From positions 1 through 64,000 of the forward strand of contig JABAQQ010000011.1 of NCBI GenBank assembly GCA_019187225.1: a stretch of 64,000 bases of DNA, in the 5' to 3' direction. Origin of the DNA: Saprospiraceae bacterium. GTDB lineage: Bacteria; Bacteroidota; Bacteroidia; Chitinophagales; Saprospiraceae. Below the pieces are notes generated by a model. It was not told the DNA's origin. It saw nothing but the letters and a program-made list of their open reading frames with translations, and searched no databases. Numbering within the stretch: the stretch's first letter is position 1; each line of letters opens with the position of its first letter. A program made the translations under genes and the position numbers. Shown here one piece after another: positions 44,478 to 52,742 of this stretch.

Positions 44478-44495
44478 CCGGTCATTTCAAAGATC

Positions 44496-45242
44496 ATGTT
44501 GGAAAAAGTCGAACTGAGCATCGTTATCCCCACTAAAAACGAGGGGAAGTACATCGGCCACACCATCGGCCAGTTTGAAGATTACCTCGAAAAATACAAC
44601 CTCGAAATTATTATTTCCGACGCCGACAGCCGCGATGAAACTGCCGAAGTGGTGCGTCGCTGGCAGGAAAAATGCGGCAACCGCGTCAAACTTGTGGTCG
44701 GTCCGGCCCAACAAAATATTGCCATCGGGCGCAACCTGGGCGCCATGGAGGCTACCGGCGAATTGCTTTTCCACACCGACGCCGATGTGCGTATTCCCAA
44801 CAAAGACAAATTTTTTCAAACGATTTTCGCCAGGTTCCGGCAATCCGACGCTGTGGCTGCTACCGTGCCGATCTGGGTATATCCTGAAGAGTCGGGTTTG
44901 CCCGACAAGCTGTACCATATTTTGATGAATGCGGTGATCCGGCTGTCATTCACAGCAGGAGTTTATCTGGCAAAAGGGGAGTGTCAGTTGGTGCGGCGCT
45001 CCGTTTTTGAAAAAATAAACGGGTACAATGAAAAAATCGTGGCGGGAGAAGATTGCAACCTGTTTTATCGCCTGCACAAGGAAGGCCGCATCGGGTATTT
45101 TTACCGGCTGGCGGTGCATCACTCGCCCCGGCGTTTTCGCCAGTACGGATACGTCAAACTGAGCCTCATCTATTTGCGGGAAGGACTTTCGCTGTTGTTT
45201 TTGCGGAAATCGTATATGAAGGAATGGACGCCGGTGCGGTGA
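44496..45242 (+). CDS. Family 2 glycosyltransferase
   Basis: 248 residues from MLEKVELSIVIPTKNEGKYI. GT-A fold with IIISDADSRDETAEVV, GRNLGAMEATGELLFHTDADVRI (D-x-D metal site) and YNEKIVAGEDCNLFYRL. The donor and acceptor are unknown; surface polysaccharide or lipid glycosylation is likely. A C-terminal hydrophobic stretch (LSLIYLREGLSLLFL) may associate with the membrane. Confidence 0.9.
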   Translation: MLEKVELSIVIPTKNEGKYIGHTIGQFEDYLEKYNLEIIISDADSRDETAEVVRRWQEKCGNRVKLVVGPAQQNIAIGRNLGAMEATGELLFHTDADVRIPNKDKFFQTIFARFRQSDAVAATVPIWVYPEESGLPDKLYHILMNAVIRLSFTAGVYLAKGECQLVRRSVFEKINGYNEKIVAGEDCNLFYRLHKEGRIGYFYRLAVHHSPRRFRQYGYVKLSLIYLREGLSLLFLRKSYMKEWTPVR

Positions 45243-45318
45243 TTGTTTGATTTATTACAAACATTTATCCTTGCCCTTGCGTTTCCGTTGATCCATATCA
45301 ATTACAAACCGCCGGATT

Positions 45319-45954
45319 ATGAAACATTACGAACGTCTGTTGCTCGAAAACAAGTCCTGGGCCAAAGTAAAGGTACAGGAAGATCCTCAGTTCTTCGAAC
45401 GCCTGGTCAATATCCAACGACCCGATTTTTTATGGATCGGGTGCTCCGACAGCCGAGTGCCGCCCGACCAGATCACCCAGACACAACCGGGTGAAATATT
45501 TATCCATCGCAATGTGGCCAACCTGGTCGTGCACACCGATCTGAACATGCTCAGTGTGCTGCAGTATGCGGTGGAGGTGCTCGAGGTCAAACACGTGATC
45601 GTATGCGGACACTATGGCTGCGGCGGTGTTAAGGCCGCCATGTCGCGTCATTCTTTTGGCATCATCAACAAGTGGCTGCGCAATATCAAGGACGTTTACC
45701 GGCTGAATGCCCAGGAAATTGATGTGCTGCCAACAGAAGAAGAACGCGTCAACAGGTTGATCGAACTCAATATCAAACATCAGGTGTTGAATCTTGCCGA
45801 GACATCCATCATCCAGGCATCTTGGAAAAAATTCAACCGGCCGTACCTGCATGGCTGGGTCTACGACCTCCACGATGGGCTGCTCAAGCCAATCTCGGAA
45901 ATGCCGCCCAACACCCCGCTGCCTTATCCGATTTACCAATTCGATAATCTCTGA
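45319..45954 (+). CDS. can: Beta-class carbonic anhydrase
   Basis: 211 residues. Interconverts CO2 and bicarbonate. Zinc ligands and the catalytic dyad are Cys42, Asp44 and Arg46 in WIGCSDSRVPPD, and His98 and Cys101 in VCGHYGCGGV. The dimer-type fold has GEIFIHRNVANLV and LHGWVYDLHDGLLKP. The stop lies 3 bp before the end of the isocitrate dehydrogenase remnant on the other strand. Confidence 0.96.
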   Translation: MKHYERLLLENKSWAKVKVQEDPQFFERLVNIQRPDFLWIGCSDSRVPPDQITQTQPGEIFIHRNVANLVVHTDLNMLSVLQYAVEVLEVKHVIVCGHYGCGGVKAAMSRHSFGIINKWLRNIKDVYRLNAQEIDVLPTEEERVNRLIELNIKHQVLNLAETSIIQASWKKFNRPYLHGWVYDLHDGLLKPISEMPPNTPLPYPIYQFDNL

Positions 45955-45957
45955 CGC

Positions 45958-46231
45958 TCACTGACCCTGGCCTTGCGTAAAGTCCGGTTCGCTATCGAAC
46001 GTGTACAGGTTTTCGGTTTTGATGATGTAATCCTGCGAGATTGATCTTGAACAGCAGATCGAATACCTGTTGATATTCCGAAGGTTGGAAGTCCGGCGAC
46101 TTGAAACGGCAACGCCAATGGTCTGTACAAAAAGTCGCCGGATTGCCGTTGGGCCACACCTTGACGCCGCGGTTGGTGATCATGGTGAGCTGCAAGTTGC
46201 CTGCCTGGAAGTTGCACAGCGCGTTGCCCAA
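45958..46231 (-). pseudogene. C-terminal remnant of NADP-type isocitrate dehydrogenase, frameshifted
   Basis: The minus strand reads GNALCNFQAGNLQLTMITNR, GVKVWPNGNPATFCTDHWRC, RFKSPDF and VFDLLFKINLAG. After a one-base frame change near 46030 it continues DYIIKTENLYTFDSEPDFTQ and ends in GQGQ and TGA. The TNRG-KV-P-GNP-TFCTDHWRCRF block and the IKTENLY-FD ending belong to the C-terminal domain of the longer isocitrate dehydrogenases of Rickettsia and Bacteroidota type. The rest of the gene (over 350 residues) is absent; the upstream side goes straight into a hairpin terminator. Confidence 0.72.
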
Positions 46232-46236
46232 AAAAG

Positions 46237-46268
46237 AAGCCCGGTGGCTCGTTAGCCCCGGGCTTTTT
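46237..46268. terminator. Hairpin terminator at the edge of the pseudogene
   Basis: AAGCCCGG (46237-46244) pairs with CCGGGCTT (46258-46265), followed by T on the plus strand. The minus strand also has CTTTTTT next to it. It may serve the carbonic anhydrase transcript. Confidence 0.65.
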
Positions 46269-46748
46269 CACTAAACCGTTTCTATTGTATGAAGCTACAA
46301 TTTGATACGCCAAACGTGTGCCAAAAAGAAAAAATTTCCCCAACAGGCAAAAAAATTTTCTTATCTGACCAATTTTCTTTTGAAACGCAGGCGTCCTTGC
46401 ACAAAAAACCCTGTTAAATATTGCTACTTAACAGGGACAAAACAAAAAACAAACACTATGAACAATTGAAAATGGATTGGCAGGAAAAAATTTGGCAATG
46501 GGTGATGCGAGTTGTCTTATGCAAAATAATATTCTAAGAGGGTGAGAAACAGCCAAATTCTAACGGCAAATATACGGCAAATTCCATGCACTTGAATATT
46601 TTGAACTGAAGGAAATAAATTTTTGGAACCCAATCAGCTGCCTCTCCTAAACCAATTGTCAGCGCCCTGATCCAACTTTGACCAAAAATTAAAAACACTG
46701 CGCAACTTTGCGGGTTTTTAGTCCGATGCCGGTTGCCATCCACCGGGA
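46269..46748. other. AT-rich intergenic region
   Basis: About 480 bp. It contains the hairpin at 46401-46436 and otherwise AT-rich sequence with stops in all frames; a 69-codon minus-strand frame at 46534-46743 is not protein-like. No gene was recognised. Confidence 0.45.
46401..46436 (-). terminator. Orphan minus-strand terminator hairpin
   Basis: CCCTGTTAA (46409-46417) pairs perfectly with TTAACAGGG (46428-46436), and six T follow on the minus strand. No minus-strand gene is seen upstream of it; it may be left from the gene whose remnant lies next to it. Confidence 0.5.
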
Positions 46749-47105
46749 ATGAATTTGTTTATGCGAATCTTTTTTTTGTTTACATGTGCCATAGCTGTCC
46801 TCTCAGGAACAGCATGCGGCTCTGCCGGAGACCAGATCAATCGTCCTGCTGCCACAGCGCAATCCTCGCCGGCGCCGGCGACACCCGACGGAAGGGCCAT
46901 CTTCCGCAAATACTGCGTTACCTGCCACGGCGCCGACGGTAAACTCGGACTGAACGGCGCCAAAGACCTTACCGTCAGTACCTTGGCACTTGAAGAACGC
47001 ATCAACGTCATCACATACGGTAGAAAAGTGATGACGCCTTTCAACGAAGTACTGACACCGGAAGAAATAAAAGCCGTGGCGGAGTACACCCGGCAGCTGA
47101 ATTAA
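46749..47105 (+). CDS. Lipoprotein c-type cytochrome
   Basis: 118 residues; Met5 at 46761 is an alternative start. The lipobox is VLSGTAC. One heme site is seen in FRKYCVTCHGADG (CxxCH), with a distal Met ligand probably in KVMTPFNEVLT. Class I cytochrome c fold of about 80 residues. Probably an electron carrier anchored in the envelope. The gene is 4 bp upstream of the SDR gene, suggesting cotranscription. Confidence 0.9.
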   Translation: MNLFMRIFFLFTCAIAVLSGTACGSAGDQINRPAATAQSSPAPATPDGRAIFRKYCVTCHGADGKLGLNGAKDLTVSTLALEERINVITYGRKVMTPFNEVLTPEEIKAVAEYTRQLN

Positions 47106-47109
47106 AGAC

Positions 47110-48156
47110 ATGGATAAAAACAATTCTCTTGTTTTAGTTACCGGTGGGACAGGTTTTCTCGGCTCTTATCTGGTTCGGCTTTTGGTGAAAAACGGCTACA
47201 AAGTGCGCGCCCTGCGCCGCCGTGAAAGTCCTATGGACCTGGTACAGGAAGCAGCAGATCAGGTAGAGTGGGCCGAGGCAGGAGTGACGGATGTTGTTGC
47301 GTTAGAAGATACCTTCCGTGGAGTGACGCACGTCATGCACTGTGCGGCCATCAGTTCGTTCCATCCCAAGGATGCCCAAAGGCTCAAGAACATCAATGTG
47401 GACGGCACGAGAAACATGGTGAATCTTGCGCTGGACTTTGGGATCCAAAAATTTATCCACGTCAGCAGCATCGCGGCATTCGGGCGCGCGAAGGAACGTC
47501 CGCGTCTCGACGAGACATCCAAATGGGTACAAAGCAAAAGTAATACCCGTTACGCCGTCAGCAAATACCTGAGCGAACAGGAAGTATGGCGTGCGCATGC
47601 CGAAGGGTTGCCCGTGGCGATCGTCAACCCTTCGGTCATTCTCGGAAGCGGCTTTTGGGATGCCGGTTCTCCGCGTTTTTTCAGCCAGATTGACCAGGGG
47701 CTGAAGTTCTGGCCGGTTGGTCGCGGCGGCTTCGTGGATGCGCGCGATGTGGCGCAGTTCATGCTCTACTTGCTTGAAAGCGATATTTCAGGTGAACGTT
47801 ACATATTGAATGCCCAAAATGCCTCTTTTAAAGAACTCTTCGAATTGATTGCCATTGCCCTGGGTACCAAACCACCTCCGATTAAAGTAACGCCGCTACT
47901 TGCCGAAGTTGCCTGGCGGGTGGAGTGGTTGAAGGAAAAACTGCTGGGCATGGAGCCGGTAGTCACCAAAGAAAGCGCCCGCAACAGCGTTTCCTCCTTT
48001 TACTATGAAAATGCCAAATCCTTGTCCGTTTTCAACTTTAAATACCGGTCTTTAGAAGAGACAGTCCGGGAAACGGCGCTACAATTTTTAGAAGCAAAGA
48101 AAGAAGGAATGCGGGCAAAGGTGTTGCCGTTTAATGGGGTGGACGGTAGACGGTAG
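47110..48156 (+). CDS. NAD-dependent epimerase/dehydratase (extended SDR) protein
   Basis: 348 residues. The nucleotide site is VTGGTGFLGSYLVRLLVKNG. The catalytic Tyr-Lys pair is in TRYAVSKYLSEQE, with Ser in HVSSIAAFG upstream. The C-terminal half resembles the dihydroflavonol reductase/3-beta-HSD group (PVAIVNPSVILGSG, GGFVDARDVAQ). Substrate unknown. The last codons and the stop lie in a GGTAGAC tandem repeat. Confidence 0.92.
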   Translation: MDKNNSLVLVTGGTGFLGSYLVRLLVKNGYKVRALRRRESPMDLVQEAADQVEWAEAGVTDVVALEDTFRGVTHVMHCAAISSFHPKDAQRLKNINVDGTRNMVNLALDFGIQKFIHVSSIAAFGRAKERPRLDETSKWVQSKSNTRYAVSKYLSEQEVWRAHAEGLPVAIVNPSVILGSGFWDAGSPRFFSQIDQGLKFWPVGRGGFVDARDVAQFMLYLLESDISGERYILNAQNASFKELFELIAIALGTKPPPIKVTPLLAEVAWRVEWLKEKLLGMEPVVTKESARNSVSSFYYENAKSLSVFNFKYRSLEETVRETALQFLEAKKEGMRAKVLPFNGVDGRR

Positions 48157-48183
48157 ACGGTGGACGGTAGACGGTAGACGGTG
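48138..48183 (+). repeat. GGTAGAC/GGTGGAC tandem heptamers across a stop codon
   Basis: Six heptamers of the form GGTRGAC run without a gap from inside the SDR gene, over its TAG stop (48154-48156), to the end of the convergent LytTR gene at 48184. Confidence 0.9.
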
Positions 48184-48924
48184 TTATAAATTTTCCAGCA
48201 GTTCCACCACTTCCGCCCGCTTGCGCACCGAAACCGGTATCAGGTTGCCGTTTTTCAACAACAGGTAACCACCGTCTTTTTTGACAAATTCACGTATGTA
48301 TTTCAGGGATACCAAATGCGACTGATGCACGCGGATAAAGTCATGTTTTTCTAAAAGTTGCTCAAATTGCTTGAGGGTGCGGGTCACGAAAATCTTTTCA
48401 CCGGAGGCCAAAACGAACCAGGTGTTGTTGCCGTCCGATTCGCAGCGGACGATATTGGCGATTTCTACCACTGCGATACGTTCCTGCGAGGTCAGCGAAA
48501 TGCGGGAAGGTAACGCCTCCGGCCGGCGAATGGTCTCACGCAACAAATGCAGACTTTCGGATGTGCCCGACAAGCGGGTTTTTGCCCGTTGCACCGCTTC
48601 TTTCAGTTGTCCGGGCTCCACGGGTTTGAGCAAATAATCCACTGCCGCGTAGCGGAAAGCGCGGATGGCGTGCTCGTCGGAAGCAGTAATAAAAATGATG
48701 CGCGATGGCAGGTGCGGAAAAATTTCCAGCAAGTCGAAACCCGTGCCGTCGCCGAGCAGGATGTCGAGGAAAATCACGTCCGGCACAGCCTGGCGCAGGA
48801 ATTTGGCGGCAGTGACGATGCTTCCGGCCGTGCCGATAACTTCCACTTCGGGGCAATATTCGGCGAGATCGTTTTGCAGTACCTGGACGGCTTGGGGCAT
48901 GTCTTCCACAATTAAGGCAGTCAT
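48184..48924 (-). CDS. LytTR-family response regulator
   Basis: 246 residues. The receiver domain (1-120) has MTALIVEDMPQAVQVL, the phospho-acceptor Asp in VIFLDILLGDGTGF and Lys in DYLLKPVEPGQL. The LytTR DNA-binding domain (145-245) has RISLTSQERIAVVEIANIV, DGNNTWFVLASGEKIFVTR, FIRVHQSHLVSLKYI and LIPVSVRKR. Partner of the sensor kinase encoded just upstream (49031-52093). The leader is two copies of a G-free 16-bp repeat directly before the ATG. Confidence 0.95.
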   Translation of the reverse strand: MTALIVEDMPQAVQVLQNDLAEYCPEVEVIGTAGSIVTAAKFLRQAVPDVIFLDILLGDGTGFDLLEIFPHLPSRIIFITASDEHAIRAFRYAAVDYLLKPVEPGQLKEAVQRAKTRLSGTSESLHLLRETIRRPEALPSRISLTSQERIAVVEIANIVRCESDGNNTWFVLASGEKIFVTRTLKQFEQLLEKHDFIRVHQSHLVSLKYIREFVKKDGGYLLLKNGNLIPVSVRKRAEVVELLENL

Positions 48925-48931
48925 ATTTGTA

Positions 48932-48963
48932 GGTGATTTGTTGAGATGGTGATTTGTTGAGAT
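48932..48963 (-). repeat. Two exact 16-bp repeats in the leader of the LytTR gene
   Basis: GGTGATTTGTTGAGAT occurs at 48932-48947 and 48948-48963. In the sense (minus) direction the unit is ATCTCAACAAATCACC, without G, and ends 7 nt before the ATG. Confidence 0.95.
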
Positions 48964-48972
48964 GGTGCGCTT

Positions 48973-49010
48973 CCACGTTTACGAAACTTACAAAAGTTTC
49001 GTAAACGTGG
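48973..49010. repeat. Perfect 16-bp inverted repeat between kinase and regulator genes
   Basis: CCACGTTTACGAAACT (48973-48988) and AGTTTCGTAAACGTGG (48995-49010) are perfect inverted copies with a 6-nt loop. No T run follows on either strand, so it is not a standard terminator. It could be an operator, a processing site or an RNA structure controlling the downstream regulator gene. Confidence 0.9.
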
Positions 49011-49030
49011 CTAAATTTGAGCAATTGCTT

Positions 49031-52000
49031 TTAATAGGTCATCGCTACGGGCAAACGTACAATCACTTGTGTGCCAACGATTTTCCCTTCCGAATCGGTC
49101 AAATCCGAGTAGTCCAGCACTTCATAAGTCTGTCCGTTTTTCAAGGCTTCCAAACGCTCGCGAGTGACTTCGACGGCAACAGAAGCGTGACCGGGTGTTC
49201 GTTCCTGGCGCAGCAACGCGGCTTTTTCGCGGCCTATACCGTTGTCGAGGATGCGGCATTCGAGCAACTCCTTGGCCGTATCTAACTGGAAAGCCACCTC
49301 AATTTTTCCGGCATATTTCAAATGCGACACCCCATGCACCACCGCATTTTCCACAAAGGGCTGAAGCAGCATGGGCGGCAATTCTACTTCCGCAGCGTCC
49401 ACATTTTCAGGGAGTTGGATGGAAAAATCGAATTTATTCTGTTGGCAAAACTGCTCGAGGCGGAGGTATTGTTCGAGCGTGTCGGCTTCTTCCTGCAGCG
49501 AGATCGTCTGCTTGCGGGAGTTGTTCAGAATGGAGCGCATCAGTTTGGCAAAGGCATTGAGTTCCTGCCGGGCAGAGGCTGTGTCGCCGGTGCTGACGAG
49601 CGACTGGATGCTGTTGAGTGCGTTGAAAATGAAATGCGGGTTCATCTGGAGTTGCAGCGCCTTTTGTTCGAGTTGGAGCAGGTGGTTTTGCATTTCGAGT
49701 TTTTCGCGCCTGGCTTGTTCGGTTTTGCGAACCTGGCGGATGCGGTTTCTGGCGAATAAAAAAATCAGGCCAAGCACGAAAAATCCGGCGGCAAATTGAA
49801 AGCGGCCGTTTTGCCAAAAAGGAATTTTAATGGAAAATGAGGCTTTTATCGGCTCGGAGAACGTCTCTCCATCGGAGGTGGCCTGCACCTGGAAGCTGTA
49901 CTGCCCCGGTGGCAAACCTGCGAAATTGACCGAACGTTGCGGAGATAGCGGCGACCATCCGGCACTGCCGGAGCCGTCGAGTTTCCAGCGATACTGTACG
50001 GCATCGGGGCGGTTGAGGTCAATGGCGTGAAACTCGAAACTCAGGTGGTTTTGATCCCAGGGAAGTTCCAAACCTTCAAGGATGCCACCATTCGGGTCAG
50101 CCCATTTTGAGTAATTTGTCTCACTTAAAGGCTTGTAAAACAAGGCGGTATTTTCAAAATGCAAAACCGGCACAGAGCCGGTGAACTTCCGGTTGGAAGG
50201 CGTGTACTTCGTCAGGCCGTTCATCGTGCCGAACCAAAGATTGCCCGTGCGGTCGCAAATCGCCGCATCCTGACAGGTTTCGATGCCGAGAAATCCCTCG
50301 TTTTTGCCAAAATGCTCGACCGATTTCACGGCAAAGCCATTTTTCTCAAAACTGATCTTGTCCACGCCGTTTTCCGTACCGACCCACAGATTGCCCCCAT
50401 GGTCGAATTGGAGGAGGTAGATATTTTTAGAGGAAAGAGGGCGGGGCGTTTGGAACGGGGTGAAAGTGTAAGCATTTGAACCCGCGTCGGATAAAAGCCT
50501 GTATACGCCTTCTCCTTTTGTGCCAATCCAGACTTTGGTGTTGCCGTTGAATGCCAAACACCGGAAAGGCACTGACGGCAGGTTTTCGTTGCCATCAAAA
50601 ACCTTCCCAACGTGATTTTCAGGCGTGGCAAAAGTTTTAACAGGAGAAATCCAGCCTGCTTTCCCCGACTGCGTGGCAAACCAAATCGAATGATGGCTAA
50701 AAGTATCCAGCGCCATCGTCGAAAGTCGTTTGTCCTTCAAGCCCTCTTTTTCACTTATTATTTTGACTGCGAACGAATTAGAATCTGGAAAGATCACCCG
50801 TGCAACGCCGTCGGAAGCGGTCGCCACCCACATGTCGCCGGAAGGGTCGGCTACTATTTTTTGGATCCAGTCGCTTGGCAAGCCGTTCGTTTTGCCCAAA
50901 ACCCGCATCCCGGCGCTGTCGAAAATGGCGACGCCCTTGCCTTCCGTGCCGACCCAGAGACGGCCAAATTTGTCTTCGGCAAGGGTGCGGCATTTCACGT
51001 TGAGGTAGCCACTGTCGCGCTCGAAGCGATGGATGCCGGCGGAGTCGAGCCATTGCAGACCGTTTTGCGACACGGAAAACCAGATGCGCCCGTGCCGGTC
51101 TTCCATGACAGCATAGACGCGGTCGCCCGTGAGGCCGTCGGAGCGGTCGTAGTGGGTGAAATCCTGCGCAACGAAGCGCACCACGCCGCCGCCAGAAGTC
51201 GCAGCCCACATTTGGCCCGTGTTGTCGCGCACAAGCGCGCGGACGTGGTTGTGTGGAAGCCCTTGTTTTTCAGTGATTTGAGTCCAGGTTGAATCTTTCG
51301 GTGACCAGATGGAAATTCCGTTTGCTGCCGTGCCGACCCACATATTGCCTTCGCTGTCGGCTTGCAGGCAAAGGGCGTTTTCAAGCAAAGGGTTTTTGTG
51401 GACGGTCAGAATTTTCAAACTCGATTCGTCCACGACGGCGATGCCGGAAGGGGTGGCGAGCCAAAGATGGCCCTGCGCGTCGGGCGCAAAGGCGCGCACA
51501 GTGTTGGAAGGCAAACCTTCTGCGGTGGTGAGTCTTTGCGCGGTTTTTCCTAAAGGCATAGCCCCCTGGTTCGTCCCTATCCAAAGTCCTGTATTAGAAG
51601 GAGAAATAGCGTAGATACTGGGCATTTTTGGAAAGCCGTGTCCAATAGAATGCAGCCCTGCCGAATCAAAACGTACCAGGCCGCCGCCATTTCCCAAGCC
51701 TATAAGTATCTGGCCTTTTTTGATTTGCCCGAAAGCATTGACCGGCTCATTAAAATCGGTTCGCTGTGTGTGCCATTTTTTCCCATCAAAACAGCCATAG
51801 CGCCCATCTCCAGCCACCCATATACGATGTTCGGCGTCTTCAAAAATGGCGCTTACAAAATTAGATGGAATGCCGTCGTCGGTAGTAAAGGTTTGAAAAT
51901 CAAGCCCGTCGAAGCGGCAAACGCCGCCGCCCTGCGTGCCGAACCACATATATCCCCGGCTGTCCTGCATGGCCGCGAACACCTGCGACTGCGGCAGCCC

Positions 52001-52093
52001 CTCGGCGAGGGAATAGCGCCGGAAGTCGTATTGCTGGGCCGTTGCAGTGGCAGCGAGCAGGAGCAGTGACAGGAGCAGGGCGTGTGGTCTCAT
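49031..52093 (-). CDS. Two-component propeller sensor histidine kinase (LytS/His_kinase type)
   Basis: 1020 residues. A signal segment (MRPHALLLSLLLLAATATA) is followed by about twelve to fourteen propeller repeats (SLAEGLPQSQVFAAMQDSRG, YMWFGTQGGGVCRFDG, IWVAGDGRYG). A Y_Y_Y Ig-like domain comes next (LSFEFHAIDLNRPDAVQYRW), then a membrane helix (FQFAAGFFVLGLIFLFARN) and a kinase domain with the phospho-His near 820 in MNPHFIFNALNSIQ. The ATPase N box is PFVENAVVHG and the G box region is LDNGIGREKA. The periplasmic propellers should sense an outside ligand, often a glycan breakdown product in Bacteroidota. The partner regulator lies 106 bp downstream. Confidence 0.94.
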   Translation of the reverse strand: MRPHALLLSLLLLAATATAQQYDFRRYSLAEGLPQSQVFAAMQDSRGYMWFGTQGGGVCRFDGLDFQTFTTDDGIPSNFVSAIFEDAEHRIWVAGDGRYGCFDGKKWHTQRTDFNEPVNAFGQIKKGQILIGLGNGGGLVRFDSAGLHSIGHGFPKMPSIYAISPSNTGLWIGTNQGAMPLGKTAQRLTTAEGLPSNTVRAFAPDAQGHLWLATPSGIAVVDESSLKILTVHKNPLLENALCLQADSEGNMWVGTAANGISIWSPKDSTWTQITEKQGLPHNHVRALVRDNTGQMWAATSGGGVVRFVAQDFTHYDRSDGLTGDRVYAVMEDRHGRIWFSVSQNGLQWLDSAGIHRFERDSGYLNVKCRTLAEDKFGRLWVGTEGKGVAIFDSAGMRVLGKTNGLPSDWIQKIVADPSGDMWVATASDGVARVIFPDSNSFAVKIISEKEGLKDKRLSTMALDTFSHHSIWFATQSGKAGWISPVKTFATPENHVGKVFDGNENLPSVPFRCLAFNGNTKVWIGTKGEGVYRLLSDAGSNAYTFTPFQTPRPLSSKNIYLLQFDHGGNLWVGTENGVDKISFEKNGFAVKSVEHFGKNEGFLGIETCQDAAICDRTGNLWFGTMNGLTKYTPSNRKFTGSVPVLHFENTALFYKPLSETNYSKWADPNGGILEGLELPWDQNHLSFEFHAIDLNRPDAVQYRWKLDGSGSAGWSPLSPQRSVNFAGLPPGQYSFQVQATSDGETFSEPIKASFSIKIPFWQNGRFQFAAGFFVLGLIFLFARNRIRQVRKTEQARREKLEMQNHLLQLEQKALQLQMNPHFIFNALNSIQSLVSTGDTASARQELNAFAKLMRSILNNSRKQTISLQEEADTLEQYLRLEQFCQQNKFDFSIQLPENVDAAEVELPPMLLQPFVENAVVHGVSHLKYAGKIEVAFQLDTAKELLECRILDNGIGREKAALLRQERTPGHASVAVEVTRERLEALKNGQTYEVLDYSDLTDSEGKIVGTQVIVRLPVAMTY

Positions 52094-52102
52094 GTAAGCA
52101 TA

Positions 52103-52699
52103 TCAGTATTTTACCACAACGGTTTTCAAGGTATGATTGGGCGAATCATATTGGATAGTGACTTTTCTGGTTTGGGGATTTATCTTTTCACAGTAAGGAG
52201 CGGCAAACGCGTCGCCCGAAACATCCAGAGGTATCAGGACAGCGGTTTTGAGGGTACCGAGGTCCAATACTTTTATAAAAAAGCGATTGGTTTTGTCTTC
52301 GGGGGTGAAATATACCAGTTTTCGGTTCAGGGTATCGAGGTTCCGGGGCGGTTGGTTGTCGTCATAAAGTTGCACATATCCTCTTTTTTCGAGCACTACA
52401 GACTTGCGGTACACATTCATCACCCGGATACGTTCGTAATTGCGGTTGCAATATTCATACAAAATCAGGCTGTCGTTCAGCCAGTGATAATAAGGCCCTT
52501 TGCGGTCGTGAGCTGAGCATTTGGCTAATTGGGTAGTTGCCCCTGTGCTGTCTGTCAGCACCAAAGCGATAGAGACAAAGTCTTGTCCGGGGTTAATCGT
52601 TTTATACTGCACCTTGTATGGCGTGGGTGGGAGTGAGCCTGGCTGGGCGACGGAAAGCATCGGGGAAAATGCAAACAAGACAATAAAGAGCGAGCGCAT
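52103..52699 (-). CDS. Secreted hypothetical protein
   Basis: 198 residues with signal peptide MRSLFIVLFAFSPMLSVAQ. The mature part is predicted beta-rich (VQYKTINPGQDFVSIALVLT, RIRVMNVYRKSVVLEKRGYV, KLVYFTPEDKTNRFFIKVLD). No family recognised. It lies 9 bp upstream of the sensor kinase gene on the same strand, so it could be cotranscribed and might be an accessory sensor protein. Confidence 0.72.
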   Translation of the reverse strand: MRSLFIVLFAFSPMLSVAQPGSLPPTPYKVQYKTINPGQDFVSIALVLTDSTGATTQLAKCSAHDRKGPYYHWLNDSLILYEYCNRNYERIRVMNVYRKSVVLEKRGYVQLYDDNQPPRNLDTLNRKLVYFTPEDKTNRFFIKVLDLGTLKTAVLIPLDVSGDAFAAPYCEKINPQTRKVTIQYDSPNHTLKTVVVKY

Positions 52700-52742
52700 G
52701 AGATTTAATTTTTTATCTGAAAATCAATTTGTTACTTCCGGA

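Noticed and set aside
45933-46343. A 136-codon minus-strand frame over the isocitrate dehydrogenase remnant
   Set aside because: It is in another frame than the recognisable dehydrogenase sequence and is rich in Arg and Pro without protein-like patterns.
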